From Pegoplata infirma (taxonomy: Eukaryota; Arthropoda; Insecta; Diptera; Anthomyiidae), in NCBI GenBank assembly GCA_963921195.1, contig OY992540.1:172765896-172829895 (forward strand): a stretch of 64,000 nt of DNA, in the 5' to 3' direction. The notes under the pieces were generated by a model. That model was not told where the DNA came from and ran no database searches. It saw nothing but the letters and a program-made list of their open reading frames with translations. Made by a program: the position numbers and the translations under genes. How positions within the stretch are numbered: the first letter of the stretch is position 1; each line of letters begins with the position of its first letter. Shown here piece after piece: positions 63,865 to 64,000 of this stretch.

Positions 63865-64000
63865 TTTGGATGAATACGAGCCAATTCTGGCCGATGATGT
63901 TTTTTCTATATTCGGTCTTAAATATATCGTCAATTAAAATCATCAGTAGATTGACAATATTGTTATAAAGAATGTAGTTATTATTAAATCCCTATTTAAA
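63865..64000 (+). pseudogene. Right part of the ORF split by the retrotransposon
   Basis: The frame interrupted at 49264 resumes here as LDEYEPILADDVFSIFGLKY and meets TAA at 63935-63937. A GT (TATATC|GTCAAT) just before the stop could serve as a weak splice donor. The bases after it, to the end of the window, show nothing further. Confidence 0.4.

Overview
This 64 kb window looks like a piece of an AT-rich, repeat-laden insect nuclear genome, most likely a brachyceran fly. That placement is inferred from the gene structure, the low GC, the dipteran-type repeat beginning ATACCCTCCAC, the Penelope, jockey/CR1-like and Ty3/gypsy elements, and the E-box promoter motif AWCAGCTGWT known from flies. 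I see no bacterial-style operons, no CRISPR array and no rRNA.

The one host gene I can name with confidence is the DNA-repair scaffold gene XRCC1 on the minus strand. Four exons are visible: 47420-46405 (end of the N-terminal domain, linker, first half of BRCT1), 40559-40348 (rest of BRCT1), 32416-32273 (acidic linker) and 32210-31846 (BRCT2 and stop). Splice phases agree at every junction. The start of the protein lies in exons outside what I can find. Two introns have swollen to about 5.8 and 7.9 kb with transposons, while the last one is 62 bp.

Layout: 0-10.7 kb is a set of nested small DNA transposons (TIR, foldback and hAT-like elements, and a Harbinger-like element inserted into a Penelope remnant) plus a tandem array of tRNA-like modules. 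From 10.76 to 21.99 kb lies one composite with Helitron-type ends (5' TC, 3' hairpin plus CTAG, flanked by A and T). Its body is mostly a ~120-147 bp satellite, interrupted by a 1.03 kb foldback, a four-level nest at 15.4-17.1 kb and a 3.1 kb AT-rich block with three further tandem arrays. From 22 to 31 kb there are more CCCGAG-ended repeats, foldbacks and dipteran interspersed repeats. The XRCC1 introns (31.8-47.4 kb) hold an 8-bp-TSD element, two copies of a TIR element carrying remnants of a spliced open reading frame, and a 5'-truncated non-LTR retrotransposon split by a 2.2 kb TA-site insertion.

From 49.26 to 63.86 kb lies a nearly intact Ty3/gypsy retrotransposon with exceptionally long, almost identical LTRs (~3.14 kb), a tRNA-Lys-type primer site, gag, and a pol with protease, RT, RNase H and integrase. 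Its 3' LTR carries a further 1.37 kb TIR element. The retrotransposon has split a plus-strand open frame coding for a hydrophobic peptide, which becomes continuous again when the element and one target-site copy are subtracted.

Boundaries given to the base were read from terminal repeats and target duplications. Those called approximate were judged by eye. No database comparison was possible.
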